A stretch of 64,000 bases of DNA from Paracoccaceae bacterium (GTDB lineage: Bacteria > Pseudomonadota > Alphaproteobacteria > Rhodobacterales > Rhodobacteraceae): NCBI GenBank assembly GCA_020630695.1, contig JAHDIS010000010.1:1-64000 (forward strand), read 5' to 3'. Below are positions 34,481 to 43,411 of this stretch, piece after piece (position 1 is the stretch's first letter; every line of letters begins with the position of its first letter). The notes under the pieces are model-generated. The model did no database searches. It was not told the DNA's origin and saw only the letters and a list, made by a program, of their open reading frames with translations. Both the position numbers and the translations under genes were made by a program.

Positions 34481-36079
34481 TTGGAAGCAGATTATGTGAT
34501 CGTAGGAGCGGGCTCGGCTGGGTGCGTTCTTGCCAACAGGCTGAGCGCTGATCCAAAGGCCAAGGTCGTGCTGCTCGAAGCCGGGGGCCGGGATTTGAAT
34601 CCATGGATCCACGTGCCGGTTGGCTATTTCAAGACGATGCATAACCCATCGTTGGATTGGTGCTATAAAACCGAGCCGGATCCGGGCCTTAACGGCCGAT
34701 CCATCGATTGGCCGCGCGGCAAAGTGCTGGGCGGATCGTCATCGCTGAATGGTCTGCTTTATGTACGGGGGCAGGCCGAAGACTATGATCGTTGGCGCCA
34801 GATGGGCAATGTCGGCTGGGCATGGGATGACGTGCTGCCACTCTTCCGGCGCGCTGAAAACAACGAACGCGGCGCGGATGATTTTCACGGCGACGATGGC
34901 CCTCTGTCTGTCTCAAACATGCGAATCCAGCGCCCTATCTGTGATGCATGGGTCGCGGCAGCCCAAGAAGCGGGCTATCCATTCAACCCCGATTACAATG
35001 GTGCCAAGCAAGAAGGTGTTGGTTATTTCCAGCTCACCACGCGTAACGGTCGGCGGTGCAGCTCTGCCGTGGCGTATCTGAACCCGGTCAAGAATCGTGA
35101 GAATTTGCAAATCATTACGCGGGCGATGGCGACCAAGATTGTCATGGACGGCAAAAGGGCCGTGGCCGTGCGCTATGCGACCCGTTCGGGCGAAGAAGTG
35201 GAAATCCGGGCGCGTCGTGAAATCATCCTTTCAGGCGGCGCAATCAATTCGCCGCAATTGATGATGCTGTCAGGCATAGGCGATCCCGAGGCGCTCAAGG
35301 CACACGGCATCGATCCCGTGCACGCATTGCCGGGTGTCGGTAAGAACCTGCAGGATCATTTGCAGGCGCGGTTGGTTTACAAATGCAATGAGCCGACACT
35401 GAATGACGAAGTACGCAGCCTGATCAATCAGGCCCGGATCGCGATGAAATACGCGCTCTTCCGCGCGGGCCCCATGACCATGGCGGCCAGCCTTGCCACC
35501 GGGTTCTTGAAAACGCGTCCGGATGTTGCGACCCCGGATATTCAGTTCCACGTGCAGCCGTGGTCGGCTGACAGTCCGGGCGAGGGGGTTCACCCGTTCT
35601 CGGCCTTTACCATGTCAGTGTGCCAGTTGCGTCCGGAAAGCCGGGGCGAAATTCAGTTGAACGATGCCAAACCCGGCAGCGCGCCGAAAATCATTCCAAA
35701 GTATCTGTCCACGCAAACGGACTGCCAGACTGTTGTCGAGGGTGTGAAAATCGCGCGCAACATCGCGCGGCACGCGCCATTGAGTTCAAAGATCTCGGAA
35801 GAGTTCCGTCCGACCAGTGATCTGGATATGGACGACTACGAAGGCACCTTGGACTGGGCGCGCAACCACTCGGTTTCGATCTATCATCCTACCGGGACCT
35901 GCAAGATGGGCGATGGGCCAGATGCGGTTGTTGATCATACGCTCAAGGTGCACGGCATTGCGGGTCTTCGAGTGGCCGATTGTTCGATCATGCCGGAAAT
36001 TGTTTCGGGCAACACCAACGCACCGGCAATCATGATCGGAGAGAAAGCCTCTGATCTCGTGCTCAACGAAGCGTCATAA
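34481..36079 (+). CDS. GMC-family FAD-dependent alcohol/choline dehydrogenase-like oxidoreductase
   Basis: This 532-residue flavoprotein has the FAD-binding DYVIVGAGSAGCVLANRLS motif (residues 4-22), GMC signature 1 (GKVLGGSSSLNGLLYVRGQ), signature 2 (SGGAINSPQLMMLSGIG) and the C-terminal active-site His and Asn (SIYHPTGTCKMG; SGNTNAPAIMIGEKAS). Such enzymes oxidise primary alcohols, choline or polyols and pass electrons to the respiratory chain or oxygen. It starts with TTG at 34481 behind GGGGAGG. Divergence from a TRAP/IclR operon suggests that it oxidises the imported compound. The exact substrate is not visible. Confidence 0.88.
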   Translation: MEADYVIVGAGSAGCVLANRLSADPKAKVVLLEAGGRDLNPWIHVPVGYFKTMHNPSLDWCYKTEPDPGLNGRSIDWPRGKVLGGSSSLNGLLYVRGQAEDYDRWRQMGNVGWAWDDVLPLFRRAENNERGADDFHGDDGPLSVSNMRIQRPICDAWVAAAQEAGYPFNPDYNGAKQEGVGYFQLTTRNGRRCSSAVAYLNPVKNRENLQIITRAMATKIVMDGKRAVAVRYATRSGEEVEIRARREIILSGGAINSPQLMMLSGIGDPEALKAHGIDPVHALPGVGKNLQDHLQARLVYKCNEPTLNDEVRSLINQARIAMKYALFRAGPMTMAASLATGFLKTRPDVATPDIQFHVQPWSADSPGEGVHPFSAFTMSVCQLRPESRGEIQLNDAKPGSAPKIIPKYLSTQTDCQTVVEGVKIARNIARHAPLSSKISEEFRPTSDLDMDDYEGTLDWARNHSVSIYHPTGTCKMGDGPDAVVDHTLKVHGIAGLRVADCSIMPEIVSGNTNAPAIMIGEKASDLVLNEAS

Positions 36080-36085
36080 ATTGAC

Positions 36086-36107
36086 TGCGCCGCAATCAAG
36101 CGGCGCA
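36086..36107. terminator. GC-rich hairpin between the GMC gene and iolB
   Basis: TGCGCCGC (36086-36093) and GCGGCGCA (36100-36107) pair over 8 bp with a 6-nt loop between convergent gene ends (36079 and 36158). No U-run follows on either strand, so it may be a weak bidirectional terminator or a 3'-end protecting stem. Confidence 0.45.
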
Positions 36108-36157
36108 TCATGCTCCTTGGATGTAGATTAGGCCGCGCGACTGGCGCGCTCACGTCG

Positions 36158-36964
36158 TCAGGCGTCGCGCTCCATGATCCACTCAACCTCGGGGGCCGGG
36201 ACGAAACGCCATTTGCGCAGCGGTCCGGCCATCACATTGAGATAGTACATCTCAAAGCCATAGGGCGCGCCGCAGGGGTGATGACCACGTGGAACCAACA
36301 CCACGTCTCCGTCGCTGACTGCCATTGTTTCGTCTAGCTGGCCGTCATCTGTATAGACACGCTGCACACCAAAGCCTGATGCCGGGTTCAGGCGATGATA
36401 GTAGGTTTCTTCCAGATAGGTGATGCGGGGATAGTCGTCTTCGTCATGGCGATGGCTGGGGTATGATGACCAATGTCCAGCCGGAGTGAAGACCTCTGTG
36501 ACCAGAAGGCTGTCGGCAAAGTCTTCGTTTTCCATCGCGATGTTGTTGATGTGACGGGTATTCGTCCCTTTGCCGCGTTCGGTCAGGGTAATCCCGTCCG
36601 GTCCGATGCGCCGGGCTTCGTGGCCGCTGTGGCCGGGGGCGGAGCAGACAGCCAGAACACAGTCCGTTTCGGCAATCGCTTCCCATTCGGTGCCATTTGG
36701 AAGGTAAAGACAGTGGGGCGCGGTTTTTTCGAACACGTTCATCCGCTCACCCAGAACGCCCCAATCCTGACCGGCGCCGGTGATCGCGGCCTTTCCCTCG
36801 ACCATAACAAGGATCACTTCGCGATCACCTGTTACCTCTGCTGCGCGATCACCCGGTCTGAGCCGATAAAGAGAAAATCCCACATACCGCCATCCCGCAC
36901 TTTCTGGTGTGATCTGGTGGACCTTGCCTCGGGTTCCAAACGGTTTGCACAAAAGATCAGGCAT
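36158..36964 (-). CDS. iolB: 5-deoxy-glucuronate isomerase
   Basis: A 268-residue bicupin protein with the typical IolB length and motifs: GWRYVGFSLYRL, HNIAM-like region (GTNTRHINNIAMENEDFADSLLVTEV), metal-binding HRHDED (SYPSHRHDEDDYPRITYLEETYYHR) and PRGHHPCGAPYGFEMYYLNVMAGP. It converts 5-deoxy-D-glucuronate, the product of IolD, to 5-dehydro-2-deoxy-D-gluconate. It stands alone here, about 15 kb from the iolD-like gene and apart from iolC/iolE/iolG, so in this genome the inositol pathway is scattered or this window carries only part of it. Confidence 0.93.
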   Translation of the reverse strand: MPDLLCKPFGTRGKVHQITPESAGWRYVGFSLYRLRPGDRAAEVTGDREVILVMVEGKAAITGAGQDWGVLGERMNVFEKTAPHCLYLPNGTEWEAIAETDCVLAVCSAPGHSGHEARRIGPDGITLTERGKGTNTRHINNIAMENEDFADSLLVTEVFTPAGHWSSYPSHRHDEDDYPRITYLEETYYHRLNPASGFGVQRVYTDDGQLDETMAVSDGDVVLVPRGHHPCGAPYGFEMYYLNVMAGPLRKWRFVPAPEVEWIMERDA

Positions 36965-37481
36965 GGGGTTTTCCTTGGTCTGAAGATCGGTTCGTACCGC
37001 TGATGAAAGACTGCGATCCGTTTTACCGAAAAACTACGTATTCGAAAGGCCGCACCTCGAAAACCCTGCTTCCGCAAAACGAACATCAGCATTTTCGTTC
37101 CGTCCGTGCCAGTGCTGCCAATAAAGCGAATCCAAAGCGCTCCTTTTCTGCAGTGCAGCGATGGTGTGCTGCTGGATGCGGTGCGTTGCTGTCTAAAAAG
37201 CAGGCACATGCCCCAAAAAGGTGCTTCAAAAGCAGGCAAATGACGCGAAGACAGGCTTAATTCTGGCCGTAAGCTAGGAAAGGTGGCTGCGCTGTGACCC
37301 TCTGCAATCGCCCGATTTGGGGCACAGGGAACCCGCAGAGGCGCATCTTGGCCGATACCTCCCCTGCGGGACACAACATCACTGCTGTCCGGGTCAGATA
37401 ATCTGCTCTGACCCGCCTTCCAAGAGCGGACATGCTTTTTTTGGAACGGAAAGACAGCGCATCTATGAAGGACCGTAAAAT
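36965..37481. other. 517-bp region upstream of urtA with repeats and structured leader
   Basis: I find no convincing gene. A direct repeat AAAAGCAGGCACATG (37196-37210) / AAAAGCAGGCAAATG (37228-37242) matches at 14 of 15 positions with a 32-bp period. Further on, CCTCTGC (37299-37305) pairs with GCAGAGG (37335-37341), and CGGGTCAG (37390-37397) pairs with CTGACCCG (37408-37415), forming hairpins that could sit in a long urtA leader. A run of seven T's follows at about 37436-37442. Urea transporters are often under nitrogen control, but I could not find a clear NtrC site or sigma54 promoter. Confidence 0.4.
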
Positions 37482-38762
37482 ATGGTGAACTTCCGTACGC
37501 TTTCGACCGTGGCCGTAGCAGGTCTGCTGTCCACTACCGCTGCCTATGCCTGCGAAGCCCCGATCAAGGTGGGCGTTCTGCACTCCCTCTCGGGCACCAT
37601 GGCGATTTCCGAAACCACTCTCAAAGACACAATGGAACTGCTCATCGAAGAGCAGAACGCCAAGGGCGGCGTTCTGGGCTGCCAGATTGAGCCTGTCGTT
37701 GTGGACCCCGCATCCGACTGGCCGCTGTTTGCTGAAAAGGCGCGCGAGTTGCTGACCGTTCATGAAGTGGACGTGATTTTTGGCAACTGGACGTCGGTCA
37801 GCCGCAAATCTGTTCTGCCCGTGATCGAGGAACTGAACGGCCTGCTGTTCTATCCTGTTCAGTACGAAGGTGAAGAAAGCTCCAAGAACGTATTCTACAC
37901 CGGCGCCGCGCCAAACCAGCAGGCCATCCCTGCCACCGATTACTTCCTTGATGAACTGGGCGTTGAAAAGTTCGCGCTGCTGGGCACTGACTACGTTTAC
38001 CCACGCACGACCAACAACATCCTTGAAAGCTATCTCAAGGGCAAAGGTATCCCCGAAGAAGACATCTTTGTGAACTACACACCCTTTGGCCATTCCGACT
38101 GGGCGACCATTGTTGCTGACGTTGTTGCGCTGGGCGCCGATGGCAAGCAGGTCGGTGTGATCTCGACCATCAACGGCGACGCCAACATCGGTTTCTACAA
38201 AGAACTCGCGGCGGCCGGCATCTCGGCGGATGACATCCCGGTTGTTGCGTTCTCGGTTGGCGAAGAAGAACTGTCTGGCCTCGATACATCGAACCTTGTC
38301 GGTCACCTGGCGGCCTGGAACTACTTCCAGTCGGCAGAATCCGAAGCCAACGACGCATGGGTGGCCGCATGGAAAGCCAAAATGGGCGAAGAGCGTGTAA
38401 CCAACGACCCTATGGAAGCCCACTACATCGGCTTTAACATGTGGGTTAACGCGGTCACGGATGCTGGCACGACCGAAGTCGACGCTGTGCGCGCCGCAAT
38501 GTACGGTCAGGAGTTCCCGAACCTGACAGGCGGTACCGCTGTGATGCTTCCGAACCATCACCTGTCCAAGCCTGTCCTGATCGGCGAAATCACAGCCGAC
38601 GGCCAGTTCGACATCATCAGCCAGACCGCTGAGGTTCCGGGCGATGCATGGACAGACTTCCTGCCTGAATCGGCTGTGCTGGTTTCTGACTGGAAAGAAC
38701 TGGGTTGCGGTATGTTCAACACCGAAACCGAAACCTGTGTTCAGTTGACTTCGAACTACTAA
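37482..38762 (+). CDS. urtA: urea ABC transporter substrate-binding protein
   Basis: This 426-residue binding protein has a signal peptide (cleaved near residue 23, TAAYA) and the amide/urea-binding fold: IKVGVLHSLSGTMAISE, then FGNWTSVSRKSVLPVIE, then LLFYPVQYEGEESS, all features of UrtA. It binds urea or short amides in the periplasm. GAAGGA upstream of the ATG serves as ribosome binding site. A GC-rich hairpin lies between it and urtB, which probably raises its share of expression. All five urt genes follow in the standard order, and that supports urea as the ligand. Confidence 0.92.
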   Translation: MVNFRTLSTVAVAGLLSTTAAYACEAPIKVGVLHSLSGTMAISETTLKDTMELLIEEQNAKGGVLGCQIEPVVVDPASDWPLFAEKARELLTVHEVDVIFGNWTSVSRKSVLPVIEELNGLLFYPVQYEGEESSKNVFYTGAAPNQQAIPATDYFLDELGVEKFALLGTDYVYPRTTNNILESYLKGKGIPEEDIFVNYTPFGHSDWATIVADVVALGADGKQVGVISTINGDANIGFYKELAAAGISADDIPVVAFSVGEEELSGLDTSNLVGHLAAWNYFQSAESEANDAWVAAWKAKMGEERVTNDPMEAHYIGFNMWVNAVTDAGTTEVDAVRAAMYGQEFPNLTGGTAVMLPNHHLSKPVLIGEITADGQFDIISQTAEVPGDAWTDFLPESAVLVSDWKELGCGMFNTETETCVQLTSNY

Positions 38763-38770
38763 ACACGACC

Positions 38771-38805
38771 GGCGCGCGGCGTCTCCTCCCTGACCGTCGC
38801 GCGCC
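38771..38805 (+). terminator. GC-rich hairpin between urtA and urtB
   Basis: GGCGCGCG (38771-38778) and CGCGCGCC (38798-38805) form an 8-bp stem with a 19-nt loop, 8 nt after the urtA stop. There is no T-run after it, so it more likely stabilises the urtA message or reduces read-through than stops transcription fully. Confidence 0.5.
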
Positions 38806-38847
38806 ACATTAATCCCCCAAAACAACCTTCAAAACTCAGGCTGCCTC

Positions 38848-40788
38848 ATGTTCCGAAGGCTATTGCTCGTTTGTGCCCTTGCCTTGCTGCCCGTCGGGTT
38901 TGCGCAGGCCCAAACACTTCAAGATCTGCTTCAGTCGCACGCTGACGAAGTGCAAAAACCGGGGCGTCGAAGCGTTGGTGTTTTGATCGACGATCTGGTC
39001 GCAAGTGAACTGCCCCAAGCCGTGACGTTTCTCGAAGCATGGCGCGACCGCGAGATCGTGCGACGGGATGCGGACGGTCTGTTCTTTCGGGGGCAGGGCA
39101 AAGACCCGGTCGCCCTGATTGATCTGGACACGGGCGAAGATGTTGGCAGTGTTGGCAAATCCGAAGTCAGCCAATCACGCCCCAATGGCGGAGTCCGTAA
39201 GCTGATCGGCGAAGCGCTGGTGCAATTCCAGTTGCTGGATCCGGATCTGACCAAACGCTCAGAAGCAGTCGACGCCATTGCACGCAGCATGGACGCAAGC
39301 CAGTTGGCCCCGTTGCAAGGCTCTATCGACGCAGAACCGGACGCGGCACTGAAGGCTAGAAAAGAACGCCTTGCAGGCATGCTGACCGCGCAGTTCGGCG
39401 CGACAACGCAGGACCGGGTGCTGGCAATTGAAAAGATCTCGACTGACCTTTCCGTAGATGTGCGCGCGGTTTTGAACAGGCTGCTGACGACGCAATCGAA
39501 TGTCGCTGCCGAACTGCCGGCAAACGCCAATATCGCCAAAGTCTTTGAAGTGGGCGCTGATCTTTCGGCAGCCGACGCGTACGGGCAGCTTGTCGACGCG
39601 GAACTGGCGCCACCGCTTGTGGGGGCTGACGCAATCCGCGAAGCGTTGGTTGCCAATATTGAAGACGGTGCGGTTGGCGGTGTTCAGGTGCACGCCTTGA
39701 ACAATGATGCGGCCCGCGCGCAGGCCTATGCCGCGCTTGCCGGACAGGGTCTGGTTCCGCCCTTGGTCACCCAAGCGGATCAACAGGCCAGCTTGGCCGC
39801 ACATCAGTTTTTCGAAGTCTATGAAGAACCTGACACAGCCGTCACCGACGCTGCCCTGGCGGCGCTTGAAGCGATTGAAACGCGGGTTGGTGTTTCGCAG
39901 GCTGTCGATCTGGGACTCGATGCGCTGTCACTGGCCTCAATCTACTTTCTGGCCGCGATTGGTCTGGCCATCACCTTTGGGGTCATGGGCGTCATCAATA
40001 TGGCGCATGGCGAATTCATCATGATGGGCGCCTACACCGGCTACGTGGTGCAGCTTTTTGTGCCGGACTATACGCTGTCCATTCTGATTGCCCTGCCGCT
40101 GGCCTTTGCGGTGACATTCGGGGCAGGGGTGACAATGGAGCGGCTGGTTATCCGGCATCTGTATCATCGCCCGTTGGAGACGCTATTGGCGACCTTTGGG
40201 ATTTCGATTGCCCTGCAACAGCTGGCCAAGAACATCTTTGGCACGCAGGCGCGCCCGCTAACGTCTCCGGCATGGCTGGACGGAGCGCTGGTGTTCAATG
40301 ACGTGATTGCCATCAGCTATATCCGCATCGCGATTTTCGTCATGGCGCTGGTGTTTCTCGGGCTGATCCTGTTCGTTCTCAAGCGAACCAGATTGGGTCT
40401 TGAAGTGCGGGCTGTGACGCAAAACCCCGGCATGGCCGCCTCGATGGGGATCAACCCGGACCGCATCAACATGCTGACCTTTGGTCTGGGGTCCGGCATC
40501 GCGGGGATCGCAGGCGTGGCCATCGGGCTCTACGCCAAGGTCACATCGGAAATGGGGGCGGACTACATCGTTCAAAGCTTTATGACCGTCGTGGTCGGGG
40601 GCGTCGGCAATGTGTGGGGCACTCTGGCTGGCGCCGGTCTGATCGGCGGTCTGCAAAAAGGCATCGAATGGTTGAACCCGTCGAACACCCTTGCGGCGCA
40701 GACCTACATGATCCTCTTCATCATTCTTTTCATCCAATTCCGGCCAAAGGGCATCGTTGCCCTCAAGGGCCGTGCAGCGGCGGACTGA
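38848..40788 (+). CDS. urtB: urea ABC transporter permease UrtB, with periplasmic N-terminal domain
   Basis: This 646-residue protein has a signal peptide-like start (MFRRLLLVCALALLPVGFAQA), a long hydrophilic, alanine-rich region to about residue 355, and then the LivH-type permease domain (AIGLAITFGVMGVINMAHGEFIMMGAYTG) with about eight membrane segments. The large N-terminal extension is usual for UrtB and distinguishes it from amino-acid LivH. The EAA-like loop RAVTQNPGMAASMGINPDRIN contacts the ATPases. It lies 3 nt before urtC. Confidence 0.92.
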   Translation: MFRRLLLVCALALLPVGFAQAQTLQDLLQSHADEVQKPGRRSVGVLIDDLVASELPQAVTFLEAWRDREIVRRDADGLFFRGQGKDPVALIDLDTGEDVGSVGKSEVSQSRPNGGVRKLIGEALVQFQLLDPDLTKRSEAVDAIARSMDASQLAPLQGSIDAEPDAALKARKERLAGMLTAQFGATTQDRVLAIEKISTDLSVDVRAVLNRLLTTQSNVAAELPANANIAKVFEVGADLSAADAYGQLVDAELAPPLVGADAIREALVANIEDGAVGGVQVHALNNDAARAQAYAALAGQGLVPPLVTQADQQASLAAHQFFEVYEEPDTAVTDAALAALEAIETRVGVSQAVDLGLDALSLASIYFLAAIGLAITFGVMGVINMAHGEFIMMGAYTGYVVQLFVPDYTLSILIALPLAFAVTFGAGVTMERLVIRHLYHRPLETLLATFGISIALQQLAKNIFGTQARPLTSPAWLDGALVFNDVIAISYIRIAIFVMALVFLGLILFVLKRTRLGLEVRAVTQNPGMAASMGINPDRINMLTFGLGSGIAGIAGVAIGLYAKVTSEMGADYIVQSFMTVVVGGVGNVWGTLAGAGLIGGLQKGIEWLNPSNTLAAQTYMILFIILFIQFRPKGIVALKGRAAAD

Positions 40789-40791
40789 TCC

Positions 40792-41958
40792 ATGCAGCGT
40801 TCCTTTATCGCACAAAACCCCTCGGTGCTCTGGTTCCTGCTGGCGCTTTCCCTGTTCACGCTGGGTGTCACCATCCTGTCCGAAGCCTTTGGGTCCGGTT
40901 TGATTTCGACCAGTTTTGTAAAGACGCTGGGCAAGACGCTTTGCCTGTGTCTGATTGCCGTCGCAATGGATGTCGTCTGGGGCTACTGCGGTATTCTCAG
41001 TCTGGGGCACTTTGCCTTCTTTGGGCTGGGCGGTTACGCCGTCGGGATGTGGCTGATGTACGCCCGAACAGAAGCGTTGATCATCGAAAGCCTTGCCAGT
41101 CAGCCGATCCCGCCAACCCCGCAAGAAATCAGCGATGCCATCGGCAACCAGATTTTTGGTGTTGTCGGAAGCTCAGAGTTTCCGTTGATCTGGGCCTTTG
41201 CCGATAGCCTGTTTCTGCAACTGTTGATGGTCGTGCTGGTGCCGGGCCTGCTGGCGCTGGTTTTTGGCTGGCTCGCCTTCCGCAGCCGGGTCACGGGCGT
41301 TTATCTGTCGATCCTGACGCAGGCCATGACACTGGCGCTGTCGCTCTACCTGTTCCAGAACGACTCGGGCCTGCGTGGCAACAATGGCCTGTCCGGGCTG
41401 CAAAACATCCCCGGATTTGAACAGACCGGACAAGCGACCCTGTCGATCGTCTTTTTCTGGGCTTCGGCCTTTGCGCTCGGGGTGGGCTATCTGTTCTTCG
41501 CCTGGGTCGTCTCAGGTAAAATGGGAAGCGTGATCAAGGGTATCCGCGACAACGAAGCAAGGGTCCGCTTCCTTGGCTATCACGTCGAAAGCTACAAATT
41601 GTTCGTCTTCACGATCACCGCGGTGGTCAGCGCCATAGCCGGTGCGCTGTATTACCCGCAGGCGGGTATCATCAACCCCGGAGAGATCGCCCCCATCGCC
41701 TCGATCTATCTGGCGGTGTGGGTGGCCATTGGCGGGCGCGGGCGGCTCTATGGCGCCGTGATCGGGGCGGCTTTTGTGTCGCTGTTGTCCAGTTGGTTCA
41801 CCGGTGGCGGTGCCCCGGACATCCCGCTTGGTTTCTACACGATCCAATGGACCGATTGGTGGCTGGTGCTGCTGGGCCTGTCGTTCGTCGCCGTCACTTT
41901 GTTCTTTCCAAAGGGCATCGGCGGACTGTTTGACTATGTATTCAGGAAACCGTCATGA
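40792..41958 (+). CDS. urtC: urea ABC transporter permease UrtC
   Basis: This 388-residue LivM-type permease has about ten hydrophobic segments. Characteristic stretches are CLIAVAMDVVWGYCGILSLGHFAFFGLGGYA near residues 55-85 and KGIRDNEARVRFLGYHVESYKL near 245-266, the coupling loop. It forms the heteromeric channel with UrtB. The gene starts 3 nt after urtB and its stop overlaps the urtD start by ATGA (41955-41958). Confidence 0.92.
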   Translation: MQRSFIAQNPSVLWFLLALSLFTLGVTILSEAFGSGLISTSFVKTLGKTLCLCLIAVAMDVVWGYCGILSLGHFAFFGLGGYAVGMWLMYARTEALIIESLASQPIPPTPQEISDAIGNQIFGVVGSSEFPLIWAFADSLFLQLLMVVLVPGLLALVFGWLAFRSRVTGVYLSILTQAMTLALSLYLFQNDSGLRGNNGLSGLQNIPGFEQTGQATLSIVFFWASAFALGVGYLFFAWVVSGKMGSVIKGIRDNEARVRFLGYHVESYKLFVFTITAVVSAIAGALYYPQAGIINPGEIAPIASIYLAVWVAIGGRGRLYGAVIGAAFVSLLSSWFTGGGAPDIPLGFYTIQWTDWWLVLLGLSFVAVTLFFPKGIGGLFDYVFRKPS

Positions 41959-42704
41959 GCACGCTTTTGGAAGTTTCAGGCGTTTCCGTCACCTTTGACG
42001 GCTTTCGCGCGATCAACAATCTGTCCGTTCAGTTCGCCGAGGCCGAACTGCGCGCCATCATCGGGCCCAATGGGGCAGGCAAGACAACCTTTATGGATAT
42101 CGTAACGGGCAAGACCAAACCTGACGAAGGCCGGGTGATCTGGGGTGAAAAGAACCTATCTTTGCTCGGGATGTCTGAGTCCGAGATCGCGCTGCAGGGC
42201 ATTGGACGCAAGTTTCAGAAACCAACGGTTTTCGAAGACCAGACCGTGCGCCAAAATTTGGCGATGGCGCTGAAAAACCCGCGCAGCCCGCTGGCGGTTT
42301 TGCTGCACAAAAAGACCAAATCCAATGCGGAACGGATCGAGGCAATCGCCGAGCAGATCGGTTTGACCGATAGCCTGACCCGTATCGCGGGAGAGTTGAG
42401 CCACGGGCAAAAGCAATGGTTGGAAATCGGGATGCTCTTGGCGCAGGACCCACGGTTGTTGCTGGTCGATGAACCGGCTGCTGGAATGACGGTGGAAGAG
42501 CGCGAGAAGACGACAGATATTCTGCGCGAAGCGGCCAAGACCCGCGCGGTGGTCGTGGTGGAACATGACATGGAATTTGTGCGCCGCCTCGATTGCAAAG
42601 TGACCGTTCTGCACGAAGGATCGGTGCTGGCCGAAGGGAGCCTTGAGCACGTCACGTCGAACCAGCGTGTCATCGACGTTTATCTGGGGCGCAGCCATGC
42701 TTGA
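41955..42704 (+). CDS. urtD: urea ABC transporter ATP-binding protein UrtD
   Basis: This 249-residue LivG-type ATPase has Walker A GPNGAGKTT, signature LSHGQKQWLEIG and Walker B LLLVDEPAAGMT. The SHGQKQWLEIGM form of the signature is typical for UrtD. It is linked to urtC by an ATGA overlap and to urtE by an 8-nt overlap, so the membrane complex and both ATPases are translated as one unit. Confidence 0.92.
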   Translation: MSTLLEVSGVSVTFDGFRAINNLSVQFAEAELRAIIGPNGAGKTTFMDIVTGKTKPDEGRVIWGEKNLSLLGMSESEIALQGIGRKFQKPTVFEDQTVRQNLAMALKNPRSPLAVLLHKKTKSNAERIEAIAEQIGLTDSLTRIAGELSHGQKQWLEIGMLLAQDPRLLLVDEPAAGMTVEEREKTTDILREAAKTRAVVVVEHDMEFVRRLDCKVTVLHEGSVLAEGSLEHVTSNQRVIDVYLGRSHA

Positions 42705-43401
42705 TGTTGAAAACCTGACCCTCCACTACGGTCTCAGCCAAATTCTGTTTGATGTGACACTGTCTGCCAATGCGGGCGAGATCACCACCCTTATGGGCAA
42801 CAACGGCGTCGGCAAAACCAGCCTGCTCAAGGCCATTGCCGGGCGCCATCCGTCATCGGGCGGCTCGGTTAGCGTGGATGGCAAACTGCAGGGCCGCGCC
42901 ACGGCCTTTGCTCTGGCGCAAAACGGTATCGCCTATGTTCCGCAGGGGCGCGAAGTTTTCCCGATGATGACGGTTCGGGAAAACCTGGAAACCGGATTTG
43001 CCTGTCTGCCCAAGTCAGAGCACACGATACCGGACGAGGTGTTCGACTTGTTTCCGGTTCTGCGCGACATGGAAGCCCGGCGCGGCGGTGATCTGTCCGG
43101 TGGTCAGCAACAGCAATTGGCGATGGCACGGGCACTGATCACACGGCCAAAGGTGCTCTTGTTGGATGAGCCAACAGAAGGCATTCAGCCCAACATCATT
43201 CAGCAGATCGGCGAGACGCTGAAAACGCTGCGCAGCCGCGGGACCATGGCGGTCGTGCTGGTTGAACAGAATGCGGATTTCGCATGGGGGCTGGCGGACA
43301 AGATCTATGTGATGGAGCGCGGCACCATCAAACGCGGCGTGCGCAAAGCCGACTACAGCAAGGCGGCGCTGTTGGACGATCTGTCATTGCAGGGGGCCTG
43401 A
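42697..43401 (+). CDS. urtE: urea ABC transporter ATP-binding protein UrtE
   Basis: This 234-residue LivF-type ATPase starts MLDVENLTLHYG at 42697, inside the last codons of urtD; a longer upstream frame is not supported by similarity. It has Walker A GNNGVGKTS, signature LSGGQQQQLAMARAL and Walker B LLLDEPTEGIQPN. It ends 10 nt before the convergent LacI gene. Urease genes, which would complete use of the imported urea, are not in the window. Confidence 0.92.
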   Translation: MLDVENLTLHYGLSQILFDVTLSANAGEITTLMGNNGVGKTSLLKAIAGRHPSSGGSVSVDGKLQGRATAFALAQNGIAYVPQGREVFPMMTVRENLETGFACLPKSEHTIPDEVFDLFPVLRDMEARRGGDLSGGQQQQLAMARALITRPKVLLLDEPTEGIQPNIIQQIGETLKTLRSRGTMAVVLVEQNADFAWGLADKIYVMERGTIKRGVRKADYSKAALLDDLSLQGA

Positions 43402-43411
43402 TCGGTTCGTG

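Noticed and set aside
37003..37260. 85-codon frame in the urtA upstream region
   Set aside because: It is rich in Arg, Lys, Ser and Gln with no recognisable domain. It contains the direct repeats and has no ribosome binding site, so it was treated as non-coding.
37261..37460. urtA leader as a guanidine (ykkC-type) riboswitch
   Set aside because: The expected conserved ACGR and linked motifs could not be found; only generic hairpins are present.
37257..38825. 522-codon open frame antisense to urtA
   Set aside because: It lies opposite a clear urtA gene in a GC-rich codon pattern that leaves long frames open on the other strand. It has no family similarity and no ribosome binding site. The same applies to the long antisense frames opposite the CoA-transferase (1674-2639), the polyol-binding protein (21986-23002), the TRAP binding proteins (33135-34229, 44716-45942) and hpsN (48146-49525).
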